Of a stretch of DNA of 64,000 nucleotides, positions 8,484 through 16,659 are shown piece by piece. This DNA comes from Isoptericola chiayiensis (GTDB lineage Bacteria > Actinomycetota > Actinomycetes > Actinomycetales > Cellulomonadaceae): positions 372,001 through 436,000 of the forward strand of contig NZ_JABEZT010000003.1 in the NCBI RefSeq assembly GCF_013149805.1. Direction: 5' to 3'. The position numbers and the translations under genes were made by a program. Positions within the stretch are counted from its first letter, which is position 1. Each line of letters opens with the position of its first letter. Under the pieces are notes generated by a model that was given only the letters and a program-made list of their open reading frames with translations, searched no databases and was not told where the DNA came from.

Positions 8484-9881
8484 ATGATCGTCGCGCCGTT
8501 CGGACGCTTCACCGAGGGTCGGGTCCCCGACCCCGGGATCGCGGCGCTGTTCACGCGGGAGAACCGGTGGCAGGCCCGGCTCGACGTCGAGGCGGCGCTC
8601 GCCCTGGCGGAGGCCGACGCGGGGGTGATCCCGAAGGAGTCGGCCCGGGCGATCGCCCTGACGGCGCGGATCGAGAAGCTCGACATCAAACGAGTCCTCG
8701 AGGCGACGGCGTCGGCGAGCCACCCGCTGGTGCCGCTCATCGAGGAGTTCGCCCGCACCGTCGGCTCCAAGCACGGCGGCTGGGTCCACTGGGGCGCCAC
8801 GACGCAGAACATCACCCAGACCGCGGACGTGCTGGTGCTGCGTGACGCCCACCGTGCGATCCTGCAGCAGCTCGGCCGCGTGCTGCGGTCCGCGGCGGTG
8901 CTCGCCGACGACTCGGCCGACCTGCCGATGGCGGGGCGCACCCACTCCCAGCACGCGGTGCCCGTGACCTTCGGGTTCAAGGTGGCCGTGTGGATCGACC
9001 AGCTCGTGGCGCACACCGAACGCCTCGAACGACTGGACGACCGGCTGTTCTGCGTGCTCATGGGCGGCGCCGCGGGGACGTTCGCGTCGTTCGGGGACGC
9101 CGGCCGGGTCATCGAGGCCGGGGTGGCGCACCGGCTCGGCCTGCACCCGATGCGCGTGCCGTCGCGGTCCGTCAACGACGGCATCGTCGAGCTCGTGCTC
9201 GTCCTGGCGCAGCTCGCCGGCACGATCGGCAAGATCGGCAAGGACGTGTACGCGCTCATGCAGCCGGAGTTCGGCGAGGCGTCGGAGCCGGTGCCGGAGG
9301 GCACCGTCGGGTCCTCGACGATGCCGCACAAGCGCAACCCGCAGCTCGCCCTGGACCTGCTGACCATGTCCGCCGAGCTGCGGGCGCTGGCCGCGCCCGC
9401 GCTGGAGTCGATGCTGCACGACCAGGAGGCGAACGGCGCGATGACGGCGCTGCTCGAGGACGTCTCGGCGTCGGCGGCGGTGCTCGCGGGCGACATGCTC
9501 GCCCGGCTTGAGGTGATCGTGTCGGGGCTCGAGCTCAACCCGGCGCGGATGCGGGCCAACATCCGCCTGTCCGAGGGGATGATCGGCTCGGAGGCCCTCA
9601 TGCTCGCGCTGGGGGAGGAGATCGGGCGGCAGAAGGCGCACGACATCGTCTTCGAGGTGGCCCAGGCCGCGCCGCAGAGCGGCAAGCCGTTCCTGGAGCT
9701 GCTGCAGGCCGACCCCGTCGTGGGTGCCGCGTTCACCGAGTCCGAGCTCCGTGAGCTCATCGATCCGGCCGCCTACCTGGGGCTGAGCCAGCAGATCGCC
9801 CGCGAGCTCGCGGGGTGTGCCGTCCGCACCTCCGACCGGCTCCGACGGCTCCCCGAGCGGACCCCGGTGATGACGCGCTGA
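8484..9881 (+). CDS. Lyase family protein, adenylosuccinate lyase / carboxymuconate cycloisomerase type
   Basis: A 465-residue all-helical enzyme of the fumarase/aspartase superfamily. The signature GSSTMPHKRNP sits near residue 275, with the preceding catalytic-histidine segment GRTHSQHAVP and the N-terminal WGATTQNITQT substrate motif; a C-terminal ADSL_C-like tail follows. It is distinct from the housekeeping purB further on (signature PHKVNP) and resembles the PcaB/AMP-lyase-like branch whose members eliminate or isomerise varied carboxylates. Start ATG has AGGGAGG nine bases upstream. It is single, with no catabolic neighbours, so the substrate is unknown. Confidence 0.85.
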   Translation: MIVAPFGRFTEGRVPDPGIAALFTRENRWQARLDVEAALALAEADAGVIPKESARAIALTARIEKLDIKRVLEATASASHPLVPLIEEFARTVGSKHGGWVHWGATTQNITQTADVLVLRDAHRAILQQLGRVLRSAAVLADDSADLPMAGRTHSQHAVPVTFGFKVAVWIDQLVAHTERLERLDDRLFCVLMGGAAGTFASFGDAGRVIEAGVAHRLGLHPMRVPSRSVNDGIVELVLVLAQLAGTIGKIGKDVYALMQPEFGEASEPVPEGTVGSSTMPHKRNPQLALDLLTMSAELRALAAPALESMLHDQEANGAMTALLEDVSASAAVLAGDMLARLEVIVSGLELNPARMRANIRLSEGMIGSEALMLALGEEIGRQKAHDIVFEVAQAAPQSGKPFLELLQADPVVGAAFTESELRELIDPAAYLGLSQQIARELAGCAVRTSDRLRRLPERTPVMTR

Positions 9882-9942
9882 ACGTGCCGCACGCCGGCGC
9901 GCCGGTGCGTTCGGGTTGCAGAGACTGGTTGCCTGCGGCACA

Positions 9943-9956
9943 GTGACGTGAGTCAC
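9943..9956. promoter_or_regulatory. Inverted repeat upstream of secreted-protein gene
   Basis: GTGAC-GTGA-GTCAC, a perfect 5-4-5 inverted repeat about 40 bases before the start of the gene at 9996. It may be a regulator site. Just upstream, 9894-9905 holds a 12-base palindrome CCGGCGCGCCGG that could end the lyase transcript. No regulator is assigned. Confidence 0.35.
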
Positions 9957-9995
9957 GGTCCTGACCGGGACTGATGTGCGACAGCAGGGGGAAGC

Positions 9996-11675
9996 ATGAC
10001 GCGCACCAGCGCCGCGACGCAGGCACGGCGCCTGCCGCGCTGGTCCCTGCGCGCCCTCGGGGTCACGCTCGGCGCCGTGACGACCACCTTCTGCCTGGCG
10101 TCCACCGCCGCCGCCGACGACCGCTCCGGCGAGGAGTCGGGCGGTCTGCTCAGCGGCGTGGTCGAGACCGTCGGCAAGACCACCGAGGCCGTCACCAAGC
10201 CGGTCACCGAGGTGACCGAGCAGGTCGCGGACTCCGTCGAGAAGGCCGCCGACCGGGTCCAGGAACGCCGCGAGGCGCGTGCCGAGCAGCGCCGAGACCG
10301 CGTCGAGAAGGCCCAGGACGCCGTCGAGAAGGTCGTCGAGCCCGCTCCTCGACCCGAGAAGCCCGCCCCAGCGAAGCCCGCCCCAGCGAAGCCGGCCCCG
10401 GAGAAGGCGGCAGAGAAGGTCCCTGCCAAGGCCGCCGACAAGGCCGACCGGCCCGCGAAGCCGTCGAAGCCGGCGCCCGAGCAGACCAAGCAGACCAAGC
10501 AGTCTGAGCAGGTCGAGCAGGTCGAGCAGGTCGAGCAGGCCGAGCAGCCCGAGAAGAAGGCCGCGAAGCAGCCGGCGAAGGCCCCGGACGAGGCGGACCC
10601 GGAGCGCGACGCCGACCGTCCTACCGACGTGGCCGCCGAGCCGGTCGCCGGGGTCGCCGAGGCCGTCGCGCCGACGACGTCGGCGGTGGGTTCCGCCGTC
10701 GAGCAGGTCGTCGCACCCGTCGGGGCGGTCACGACGCCCGTCGGGGAGACGGTCGGAGGGCTCGTGGGTGGGCTCATGGGCCCGCTGGCCGAGCCGCTGG
10801 ACACCGTGGGCGAGACCGTCGGCACCGTCACCCGGCCCCTGGAGCCCGTCGTGGCGCCGGTGGGTGAGGTGGTCGCCCCGGTGACCGGTGCCGTCGGCGC
10901 TGTCGTCGCCCCCGTCACGGAAGCGGCCGGGCCCGTGGTCGGCGTGCTGGGCCCGGTCCTCGAGCCGCTCGGCCCCGTCGTCGGCGGGGTGACCGACCCG
11001 GTCCTGGGTTCGCTCGACCCCGTGCTGGACCCGGTCCTCGACCCGTTGGACCCGGTGCTCGACCCGGCCGACCCGGTGGTCGACGTCGCCCGTCCGCCTG
11101 ACGCCGGCGACGGCGACGACGCGGACGGCGGGTCCGTCCCCGGCGGTGGGACCGGCGCGACGGGCGGCTCGGACGGCAGCACGCCCGGCGTCCCCGGGGG
11201 AGCCGCCGAGCCCGGCGCTGACGCCCCGGCCGAGCCCGCCGCGCCCGGCGGGTCGACGTCCGGCAGCTCGACGGACCCGACGCCGTCCTCGCCCCTCGCC
11301 GACGACCCCGCCGAGCAGGCGGCCTCGGCAGCGGCGCTCGAGACCTCCGCGACCGACGGCTCGGTCGTCCTCGGCCCGCAGCTCTCCGTCGCGGACACGG
11401 CCGAGGCGGAGTCGATCTCGGCAGCCGACGCGGAGTCGTCCACGACGTCCTCGGCGACGTCGTACGACGGCGGTGCGCCGGCCGCCGACGCGGCCCAGGT
11501 GGCCGCCTCCGGCGGGTCCTCCGGGTCGGCCCGAGGCGCTTCCGGCGCCGGTGACGCCGGCGCAGAGCTGGCGGGCGGGCCGGACGCCGGTGCCGTGCAC
11601 TGGCTGGTCCCCGCCGAGGACACCTTCGTCCACCTTCCGGTTCCCCACTTCGAGATCCCTGTCTCTCCTGCCTGA
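9996..11675 (+). CDS. Secreted low-complexity protein, Lys/Glu-rich then Pro/Val-rich repeats
   Basis: A 559-residue exported protein that I do not recognise as a named family. Residues 1-40 form a signal peptide (Arg-rich start, hydrophobic core, STAAA cleavage). Residues 45-105 look helical and charged; 110-215 is a K/P/A/E-rich part with short repeats (KPAPA, QVEQVEQVE); 215-370 is a Val/Pro/Gly repeat region built of VGE/VTxPV/LDPVL units; 370-559 is a Ser/Ala/Asp-rich tail without a sortase motif or membrane anchor. GGGGGAAGC before the ATG is the ribosome site. It lies 85 bases before a sortase-type surface protein, suggesting a shared cell-envelope function. No enzyme motif is visible. 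Confidence 0.75.
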   Translation: MTRTSAATQARRLPRWSLRALGVTLGAVTTTFCLASTAAADDRSGEESGGLLSGVVETVGKTTEAVTKPVTEVTEQVADSVEKAADRVQERREARAEQRRDRVEKAQDAVEKVVEPAPRPEKPAPAKPAPAKPAPEKAAEKVPAKAADKADRPAKPSKPAPEQTKQTKQSEQVEQVEQVEQAEQPEKKAAKQPAKAPDEADPERDADRPTDVAAEPVAGVAEAVAPTTSAVGSAVEQVVAPVGAVTTPVGETVGGLVGGLMGPLAEPLDTVGETVGTVTRPLEPVVAPVGEVVAPVTGAVGAVVAPVTEAAGPVVGVLGPVLEPLGPVVGGVTDPVLGSLDPVLDPVLDPLDPVLDPADPVVDVARPPDAGDGDDADGGSVPGGGTGATGGSDGSTPGVPGGAAEPGADAPAEPAAPGGSTSGSSTDPTPSSPLADDPAEQAASAAALETSATDGSVVLGPQLSVADTAEAESISAADAESSTTSSATSYDGGAPAADAAQVAASGGSSGSARGASGAGDAGAELAGGPDAGAVHWLVPAEDTFVHLPVPHFEIPVSPA

Positions 11676-11684
11676 CGTGGCTGC

Positions 11685-11704
11685 GCCGCGCCTCTGAGCG
11701 CGGC
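11685..11704 (+). terminator. Hairpin between the two secreted-protein genes
   Basis: GCCGCGC, six-base loop, GCGCGGC, ten bases after the stop of the upstream secreted protein. Perfect arms but no T tract, as is usual in high-GC actinobacteria. It may end or attenuate the first transcript. Confidence 0.45.
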
Positions 11705-11760
11705 ATTCCGCGGGCGGCGTCCGCCGTACCGCTCACACGTCAGGAACAGGAGAGACACCC

Positions 11761-13692
11761 ATGCGTACGAACGCGCGCCGAGTGCTGCAGACGGCACTCG
11801 TCACGAGCGGCCTGCTGGTCGCCGGGGCCTGGTCGGCCCACGCTGCCGAGGACGACGTCGTCGACGTCGAGATCGGCGAGAACACCTCGGTCGAGGCGAA
11901 CTTGTCCGAGGTCACCGAGGAGGCGAACGACGCCTCCCTCGACACCCCGATCGACCTGCCCGAGGTCGACACCGAGCCCGTCGAGGACGTCGTCGACGAC
12001 CTGGTCGGCGAGGACGGCCCGGTCGACGACGTGGTCGGCGCCGACGAGCCCACCGAGACCACGACGGACGACGTCGTGGACCACGTCGCGGAGGACGTCA
12101 GCCAGACCGTCGAGGACGCCACCGCGGGTGACGTCGAGGCGGTCGTGGAGGACGTCGCCGGCGACGACGGGATCGTCGACGACGTGATCGAGGACGGCGG
12201 GTCCGACTCCGCCGCCGAGACCACGGCCGACACGGTCACCGAGGCCGTCGAGGACACCGCCGAGACCGTCACGGAGGCCGCGGAGTCGGCCGACGAGGCC
12301 ACGGGGTCCGGCGGCGAGCCGTCGGGCACGGTCGACGCCGTGCTCGGTGAGGACGGGATCGTCGACGACGTCGTGGGGGCCGACGAGCCCTCGGAGGGCG
12401 TGACCGACGAGGTCGTCGAGGAGACGCTCGACAACGTCGAGACCACGGTGGACGACGCCCTGGAGGGTGACGTCGATGCCGTGGTGGACGACGTCGTCGC
12501 CGACGACGGCGTGGTCGACGAGGTCCTCGAGGACGGCGGGGTCGATGCCGCGCTGGACGAGGTCGACGCCGTGGTCACGGACGTCGACGGTGCGCTCGGC
12601 GCCGACGGCGGCCTGTCGGGCACGGTCGACGCCGTGCTCGGTGAGGACGGGATCGTCGACGACGTCGTGGGGGCCGACGAGCCCTCGGAGGGCGTGACCG
12701 ACGAGGTCGTCGAGGAGACGCTCGACAACGTCGACGGGACCCTCGACGAGCTGCTCGAGGGTGACCTCGACGGTGTGGCCCGCGAGGTCCTCGACGAGGA
12801 CGGTGTCGTGGATGACGTCCTGGAGGACGGTGGCGTCGACACGGTCGTCGCCGACGTCGTGGACTCCACGGGCACGATCGACGACCTGCTCGGCACCGGT
12901 GACCTGGTCGGCGGCACCGTCGACGGCATCGCCGGCGAGGACGGTCTGGTCGACGACATCGTCGGCCCGGACGAGCCCGAGGAGGGCGTCACCGACGGCC
13001 TGCTCGACGAGCTGCGCAACGACCTGAACGAGACCGTGACGGAGCTGCTCGAGGGTGACCTTGTCGGCGTCGTCGACTCGGTGCTCGCCGAGGACGGCCT
13101 GGTCGACGACGTTCTCGAGAACGGCTCCGGGGACGGCTCCGACGGGTCTGACGGGAACGACGGCACCGACGGGTCCGACGGCACCGACGGGTCCGACGGC
13201 ACCGACGGGTCCGACGGCACCGACGGGTCCGACGGCTCGGACGGGTCCGACGGCACCGACGGGTCCGACGGCACCGACGGCGGGAACGACGGCACCGACG
13301 GCACCGACGGGTCCGACGGCTCGGACGGGTCCGACGGCACCGATGGGTCCGACGGCACCGACGGCGGGAACGACGGCACCGACGGCACCGACGGCTCCGA
13401 CGGCTCGGCCGACGGTTCTGACGGCTCCGGCAGCACGACCGACGGCGGGACCGTCGTCGTCCGCACGGTGTCGGCCGGCGGTGCTGCTTCCGACGGCACC
13501 TTCGGGCGCTTCGGGAGCCTGACGGGTTCGTCGCCGGTGACGGCGTCGGGCGCGGGGGCGACCGCGCTGCCGACGACGGGTCCGGCGTCTGCTCCGCTGG
13601 GGCTGGCCGTGCTGCTGATGGCGTTCGGTGCGGCGCTGGTCGTCGCTCGACGCCGGCTGCGCGCTGCTCCGGCGGCTGCTCGGGTCGGCTGA
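11761..13692 (+). CDS. LPXTG-anchored Asp/Gly-rich repetitive surface protein
   Basis: A 643-residue cell-wall protein. Residues 1-28 are a Sec signal (AHA cleavage). The body to about residue 455 is very acidic and made of imperfect copies of a segment around [15 protein letters not shown] and [12 protein letters not shown]. Residues about 460-555 are a strict D-G-[ST] triplet repeat. The C-terminus has LPTTG (603-607), a hydrophobic span and an RRR tail, the sortase sorting signal. Asp at every third residue suggests calcium binding or an extended stalk (inference). AGGAGA precedes the ATG. At DNA level 120 bases are duplicated exactly (12321-12440 and 12615-12734). I do not recognise a named family. 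Confidence 0.82.
   Translation: MRTNARRVLQTALVTSGLLVAGAWSAHAAEDDVVDVEIGENTSVEANLSEVTEEANDASLDTPIDLPEVDTEPVEDVVDDLVGEDGPVDDVVGADEPTETTTDDVVDHVAEDVSQTVEDATAGDVEAVVEDVAGDDGIVDDVIEDGGSDSAAETTADTVTEAVEDTAETVTEAAESADEATGSGGEPSGTVDAVLGEDGIVDDVVGADEPSEGVTDEVVEETLDNVETTVDDALEGDVDAVVDDVVADDGVVDEVLEDGGVDAALDEVDAVVTDVDGALGADGGLSGTVDAVLGEDGIVDDVVGADEPSEGVTDEVVEETLDNVDGTLDELLEGDLDGVAREVLDEDGVVDDVLEDGGVDTVVADVVDSTGTIDDLLGTGDLVGGTVDGIAGEDGLVDDIVGPDEPEEGVTDGLLDELRNDLNETVTELLEGDLVGVVDSVLAEDGLVDDVLENGSGDGSDGSDGNDGTDGSDGTDGSDGTDGSDGTDGSDGSDGSDGTDGSDGTDGGNDGTDGTDGSDGSDGSDGTDGSDGTDGGNDGTDGTDGSDGSADGSDGSGSTTDGGTVVVRTVSAGGAASDGTFGRFGSLTGSSPVTASGAGATALPTTGPASAPLGLAVLLMAFGAALVVARRRLRAAPAAARVG
12321..12440 (+). repeat. 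120-bp exact direct repeat, copy 1
   Basis: Identical base for base to 12615-12734, inside the surface-protein gene; the bases flanking each end differ. The two copies start 294 bases apart, an in-frame distance of 98 codons. Confidence 0.95.
12615..12734 (+). repeat. 120-bp exact direct repeat, copy 2
   Basis: Second copy of the repeat at 12321-12440. Exact identity including third codon positions points to recent duplication or gene conversion rather than protein-level selection alone. Confidence 0.95.
13141..13430 (+). repeat. Nine-base tandem repeat array encoding D-G-[ST]
   Basis: A run of nine-base units of the form GACGGSWCC, often paired as GACGGGTCC GACGGCACC, with a higher-order duplication of roughly 90 bases that each time ends in a GACGGCGGGAAC variant. 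It encodes the triplet stalk of the surface protein and is a likely slippage site, so length may differ between strains. Confidence 0.9.
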
Positions 13693-13702
13693 CCTCCGGC
13701 CG

Positions 13703-13755
13703 GTCCGGCGTGGGCCCGGAACGTCGCAGGGGGACGGTCCGGGCCCGCGCCGGAC
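13703..13755. terminator. Long hairpin after the surface-protein gene
   Basis: An 18-base arm at 13703-13720 (GTCCGGCGTGGGCCCGGA) pairs with 13738-13755 with a single mismatch. It starts ten bases after the stop and is a probable terminator. Confidence 0.65.
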
Positions 13756-13772
13756 GGCGGGCATCACAGACT

Positions 13773-13813
13773 GCGTGGGCCCGGTGCCACTGGGGAGTGT
13801 GCCGGGCCCACGC
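13773..13813. terminator. Second hairpin, between convergent genes
   Basis: GCGTGGGCCCGG at 13773-13784 is matched perfectly by CCGGGCCCACGC at 13802-13813. It shares the GTGGGCCCGG core with the hairpin just upstream and lies between convergent genes, so it could terminate both strands. Confidence 0.65.
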
Positions 13814-13845
13814 TCCGCCGTGTCCGCGGCGGGGTCACCGACGGT

Positions 13846-14139
13846 TCAGAGTGAGCGCAGGCTCTCGGCGAGGCGGTCGAGGGCGCCGGGGACGGCGGCG
13901 TAGTAGGCCCACCGGCCGCGCTGGGTGCGGGTGAGCAGGCCGGCTTCCACGAGCAGCTTGAGGTGGTGGCTGACGGTCGGCTGGCTGAGGCCGACCGGTG
14001 CGGTGAGGTCGCAGACGCAGGCCTCGCCGCCGTCGGCTGCGGCCACGACGGACAGCAGTCGGACCCGGGTCGGGTCGCCGAGGGCCTTGAACACGGGGGC
14101 CAGCTCCAGCGCTCGGTCGACGTCGGGGGTCGCGGTCAT
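13846..14139 (-). CDS. arsR: ArsR/SmtB family metalloid-sensing repressor
   Basis: A 97-residue winged-helix repressor. The metal-binding box ACVCDL and the recognition helix SQPTVSHHLKLL are clear, and the wing carries RGRWAYY. The ATG at 14139 is chosen over a longer reading because CAAGAT sits six bases upstream in the leaderless pattern and because residues after it match the usual family start (LAPVFKALGDPTRVRLL). It is divergent from an ArsO-like flavoprotein with two palindromes between them, so it very likely controls both. Confidence 0.92.
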   Translation of the reverse strand: MTATPDVDRALELAPVFKALGDPTRVRLLSVVAAADGGEACVCDLTAPVGLSQPTVSHHLKLLVEAGLLTRTQRGRWAYYAAVPGALDRLAESLRSL

Positions 14140-14148
14140 GCCCTCATC

Positions 14149-14178
14149 TTGCCACGCATCGATATCCATGGATATGTT
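14149..14178 (+). promoter_or_regulatory. Promoter of the ArsO-like gene with ArsR operator
   Basis: TTGCCA (14149-14154) and TATGTT (14173-14178) are separated by 18 bases. The perfect palindrome ATATCCATGGATAT (14162-14175) covers the spacer and the -10, where a bound repressor would block polymerase. Confidence 0.6.
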
Positions 14179-14189
14179 GGCGTCATCGC

Positions 14190-14205
14190 ATCGACATTCT
14201 TCGAT
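14190..14205. promoter_or_regulatory. Second ArsR-type inverted repeat
   Basis: ATCGA-CATTCT-TCGAT between arsR and the flavoprotein gene. The TCGAT half-site recurs in the larger palindrome in front of acr3 (23115-23146), which suggests related repressors. Confidence 0.5.
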
Positions 14206-14218
14206 ATGGAGGCGCAAC

Positions 14219-15583
14219 ATGGGCACGACGTCGGAGCTGCCGGTCGTGGTGATCGGCGCGGGTCCGGTAGGGCTCGCGGCAGCCGCGCACCTGCTCGAGC
14301 GCGGTCTGGAGCCGCTGGTGCTCGAAGCCGGCGACGGTCCGGGAGCGGCCGTCGCCCGGTGGGGCCACGTCCGGCTCTTCTCGCCGTGGCGCTACTGCCT
14401 CGACCCGGCGTCGCGACGGATCCTCGACGCCACCGGGTCCTGGACCGCCCCGGACCCGGAGGCGCTGCCGACCGGAGCGGACCTGGTCGGGGAGTACCTC
14501 GAGCCCCTCGCCGCCACCGGGTTGCTACGGGACCGCATCCGCTACGGCACGCGGGTCACCGCCGTCGTCCGTGACGGTGCCGACCGGACCCGTTCCCTCG
14601 GGCGCGAGCGCCGGCCGTTCCGGGTGCGCACGCGCGGGGCCGACGGCGGCACGCGGGACGTGCTCGCCCGCGCGGTCGTCGACGCGTCGGGCACGTGGAC
14701 GCGCCCCAACCCCGTCGGTGCCCACGGCATCCCCGCCGTGGGCGAACCGGAGGCCCACGGGTACCTCACCGGTCCGCTCCCGGACGTCCTCGGCGCGGAG
14801 CGCGCGCGGTTCGCGGGCCGGCACACCCTGGTCGTGGGGATGGGGCACTCCGCCGCGAACACCCTGCTCGCGCTGACCGCCCTCGCCGAGGAGGTGCCGG
14901 GCACCCGCATCACCTGGGCGATCCGGGGCGGGTCCCCACGCCGACTGTTCGGCGGCGGTTCCGACGACGAGCTGCCGGCGCGCGGGCTCCTCGGCCACCG
15001 GCTGCGTGACGCCGTCGACGCCGGCCGTCTCGAGCTGGTCACGCGCGCCTCGATCGACGAGCTCGCCCCGGCGGACGGGTCCGTCGTCGTGCGCGGCACG
15101 GGTCGGCGGGACGGTACGGACGGGCCGCTCGACCTCGCCGTGCACCAGGTCGTGGGTGCGACCGGTTTCCGGCCGGACCTCGACCTCCTGCGCGAGATCC
15201 GCCTCGACCTCGACCCGGTGGTGGAGGCCCCGGCCCGGCTGGCGCCGCTCATCGACCCGAACCTGCACTCCTGCGGGACGGTCGAACCGCACGGCGAGTC
15301 CGTCCTGGCGCACCCCGAGGAGGATTTCTACCTGGTGGGCATGAAGTCCTACGGTCGGGCGCCCACCTTCCTGCTGGCGACCGGGTACGAGCAGGTGCGC
15401 TCGGTCGCGGCGGCGCTGGCGGGCGATCGCGCTGCGGCGGATGCCGTGCAGCTCGACCTGCCGGCCACGGGTGTCTGTTCCACGGACGTCGACGCGGCGG
15501 ACGGTGCCGAGGGCGCGGCCTGCTGCGGGACGACGGCGGAGCCGGGGCCGCAGTCGGCGGGGCTGACGCTCACCCCGCGCTGA
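14219..15583 (+). CDS. ArsO-like FAD/NAD(P)-binding flavoprotein monooxygenase
   Basis: A 454-residue flavoprotein. The N-terminal dinucleotide motif GAGPVGLAAAAHL (12-24) binds FAD, a second glycine-rich motif VVGMGHSAANTLL near residue 205 would bind NAD(P), and GATGFRPD near 315 is the usual late motif of this class. A cysteine pair ends the chain (AACCG). GGAGG precedes the ATG. Divergent pairing with arsR and shared operators tie it to metalloid response; flavin monooxygenases called ArsO occur in Streptomyces ars clusters. Its reaction is not established, and hydroxylation of an organic or arsenical thiol compound is only a guess. Confidence 0.78.
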   Translation: MGTTSELPVVVIGAGPVGLAAAAHLLERGLEPLVLEAGDGPGAAVARWGHVRLFSPWRYCLDPASRRILDATGSWTAPDPEALPTGADLVGEYLEPLAATGLLRDRIRYGTRVTAVVRDGADRTRSLGRERRPFRVRTRGADGGTRDVLARAVVDASGTWTRPNPVGAHGIPAVGEPEAHGYLTGPLPDVLGAERARFAGRHTLVVGMGHSAANTLLALTALAEEVPGTRITWAIRGGSPRRLFGGGSDDELPARGLLGHRLRDAVDAGRLELVTRASIDELAPADGSVVVRGTGRRDGTDGPLDLAVHQVVGATGFRPDLDLLREIRLDLDPVVEAPARLAPLIDPNLHSCGTVEPHGESVLAHPEEDFYLVGMKSYGRAPTFLLATGYEQVRSVAAALAGDRAAADAVQLDLPATGVCSTDVDAADGAEGAACCGTTAEPGPQSAGLTLTPR

Positions 15584-15591
15584 GGTGAGAT

Positions 15592-15603
15592 GCAGTATAT
15601 TGC
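15592..15603. promoter_or_regulatory. Near-palindrome over the -10 of the ACC deaminase gene
   Basis: GCAGTATATTGC, a near-perfect palindrome that contains a good -10 (TATATT, 15596-15601) about 35 bases before the start. Likely a repressor site, possibly of GntR type; no such regulator is adjacent. Confidence 0.45.
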
Positions 15604-15636
15604 GCGCTCCGTGCAGGACTGTCCCTGAGGAGACCC

Positions 15637-16656
15637 GTGACGCTCGACGACTTCCCCCGCTACCCGCTCACCTTCGGCCCGAGCCCCCTGCAGCATCTGA
15701 AGAGGCTCTCCCAGCACCTCGGCGGTGCCCAGGTCTGGGCCAAGCGGGAGGATGTCAACAGCGGTCTCGCGTTCGGCGGCAACAAGGTCCGCAAGCTGGA
15801 GTACATCGTCCCGGACGTGCTCGCCTCGGGGGCGGACACGCTGGTGTCCATCGGCGGGTACCAGTCCAACCACACGCGCCAGGTCGCGGCCGTCGCCGCC
15901 CATCTCGGCCTCAAGGCCCGGCTGGTCCAGGAGAAGTGGGTCCCGTGGGACGACCCGACGAACGACAGGGTCGGCAACATCCTGCTGTCCCGCATGATGG
16001 GTGCGGACTCCCGGCTGGACGACGCCGGGTTCGACATCGGCATCCGCGACTCCTGGAAGTCCGCGCTGCGTGAGGTCGAGGAGGCCGGCGGCACGCCGTA
16101 CCCGATCCCCGCGGGCGCCTCCGAGCACCGCCTCGGCGGTCTCGGGTTCGCGAGCTGGGCGTTCGAGGTCGCTCAGCAGGAGAAGGAGCGCGGCGTCTTC
16201 TTCGACACGATCGTGGTGTGCACCGTCACGGGGTCCACCCACGCGGGCATGATCGCCGGGTTCGCCGCCCTCGAGGAACTCACCGGCGTACGCCGCCGCG
16301 TGCTCGGGATCGACGCCTCGGCCACCCTCGACAGGACCCGCGACCAGGTGGAGCGGATCGCCCGGCACACCGCCGACCTCATCGAGGTGGGCCGGGACCT
16401 GCGCGACGACGAGATCCAGGTGCTCGACGGCTGGGCCGGCGACCTGTACGGGATCCCGGTCGAGTCCACGGAGAACGCTATGCGGCTCGGTGCCGAGCTC
16501 GAGGCGATGATCACCGACCCCGTCTACGAGGGGAAGTCGCTGGCCGGGCTGGTCGACCTGGTCGGCAGCGGCGACATCCCGCGCGACTCGACGGTGCTCT
16601 ACGCCCACCTCGGCGGGCAGCCGGCGCTGAACGCCTACCACTCGCTCTGGTCGTAG
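15637..16656 (+). CDS. acdS: 1-aminocyclopropane-1-carboxylate deaminase
   Basis: A 339-residue pyridoxal-phosphate enzyme that splits ACC, the plant ethylene precursor, into 2-oxobutyrate and ammonia. The cofactor lysine lies in [11 protein letters not shown] (about residue 50) and [13 protein letters not shown] binds phosphate. The two residues that separate true ACC deaminase from D-cysteine desulfhydrase are present: Glu298 in VYEGKS and Leu325 in HLGG (Glu295/Leu322 in the Pseudomonas enzyme). GAGGAG precedes the GTG start. It stands alone between the flavoprotein and the CDF gene, with its own palindromic promoter, and suggests a plant-associated or soil habit. Confidence 0.92.
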   Translation: MTLDDFPRYPLTFGPSPLQHLKRLSQHLGGAQVWAKREDVNSGLAFGGNKVRKLEYIVPDVLASGADTLVSIGGYQSNHTRQVAAVAAHLGLKARLVQEKWVPWDDPTNDRVGNILLSRMMGADSRLDDAGFDIGIRDSWKSALREVEEAGGTPYPIPAGASEHRLGGLGFASWAFEVAQQEKERGVFFDTIVVCTVTGSTHAGMIAGFAALEELTGVRRRVLGIDASATLDRTRDQVERIARHTADLIEVGRDLRDDEIQVLDGWAGDLYGIPVESTENAMRLGAELEAMITDPVYEGKSLAGLVDLVGSGDIPRDSTVLYAHLGGQPALNAYHSLWS

Positions 16657-16659
16657 GGC

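Noticed and set aside
8415-11648. Minus-strand frame of over 1000 codons opposite the lyase and secreted-protein genes
   Set aside because: Mirror frame of GC-rich codons without domains; the plus-strand genes have recognisable motifs and ribosome sites.
13141-13430. Regular repeats suggestive of a CRISPR array
   Set aside because: Units are nine bases, in frame and coding D-G-[ST]; no unique spacers and no cas genes.
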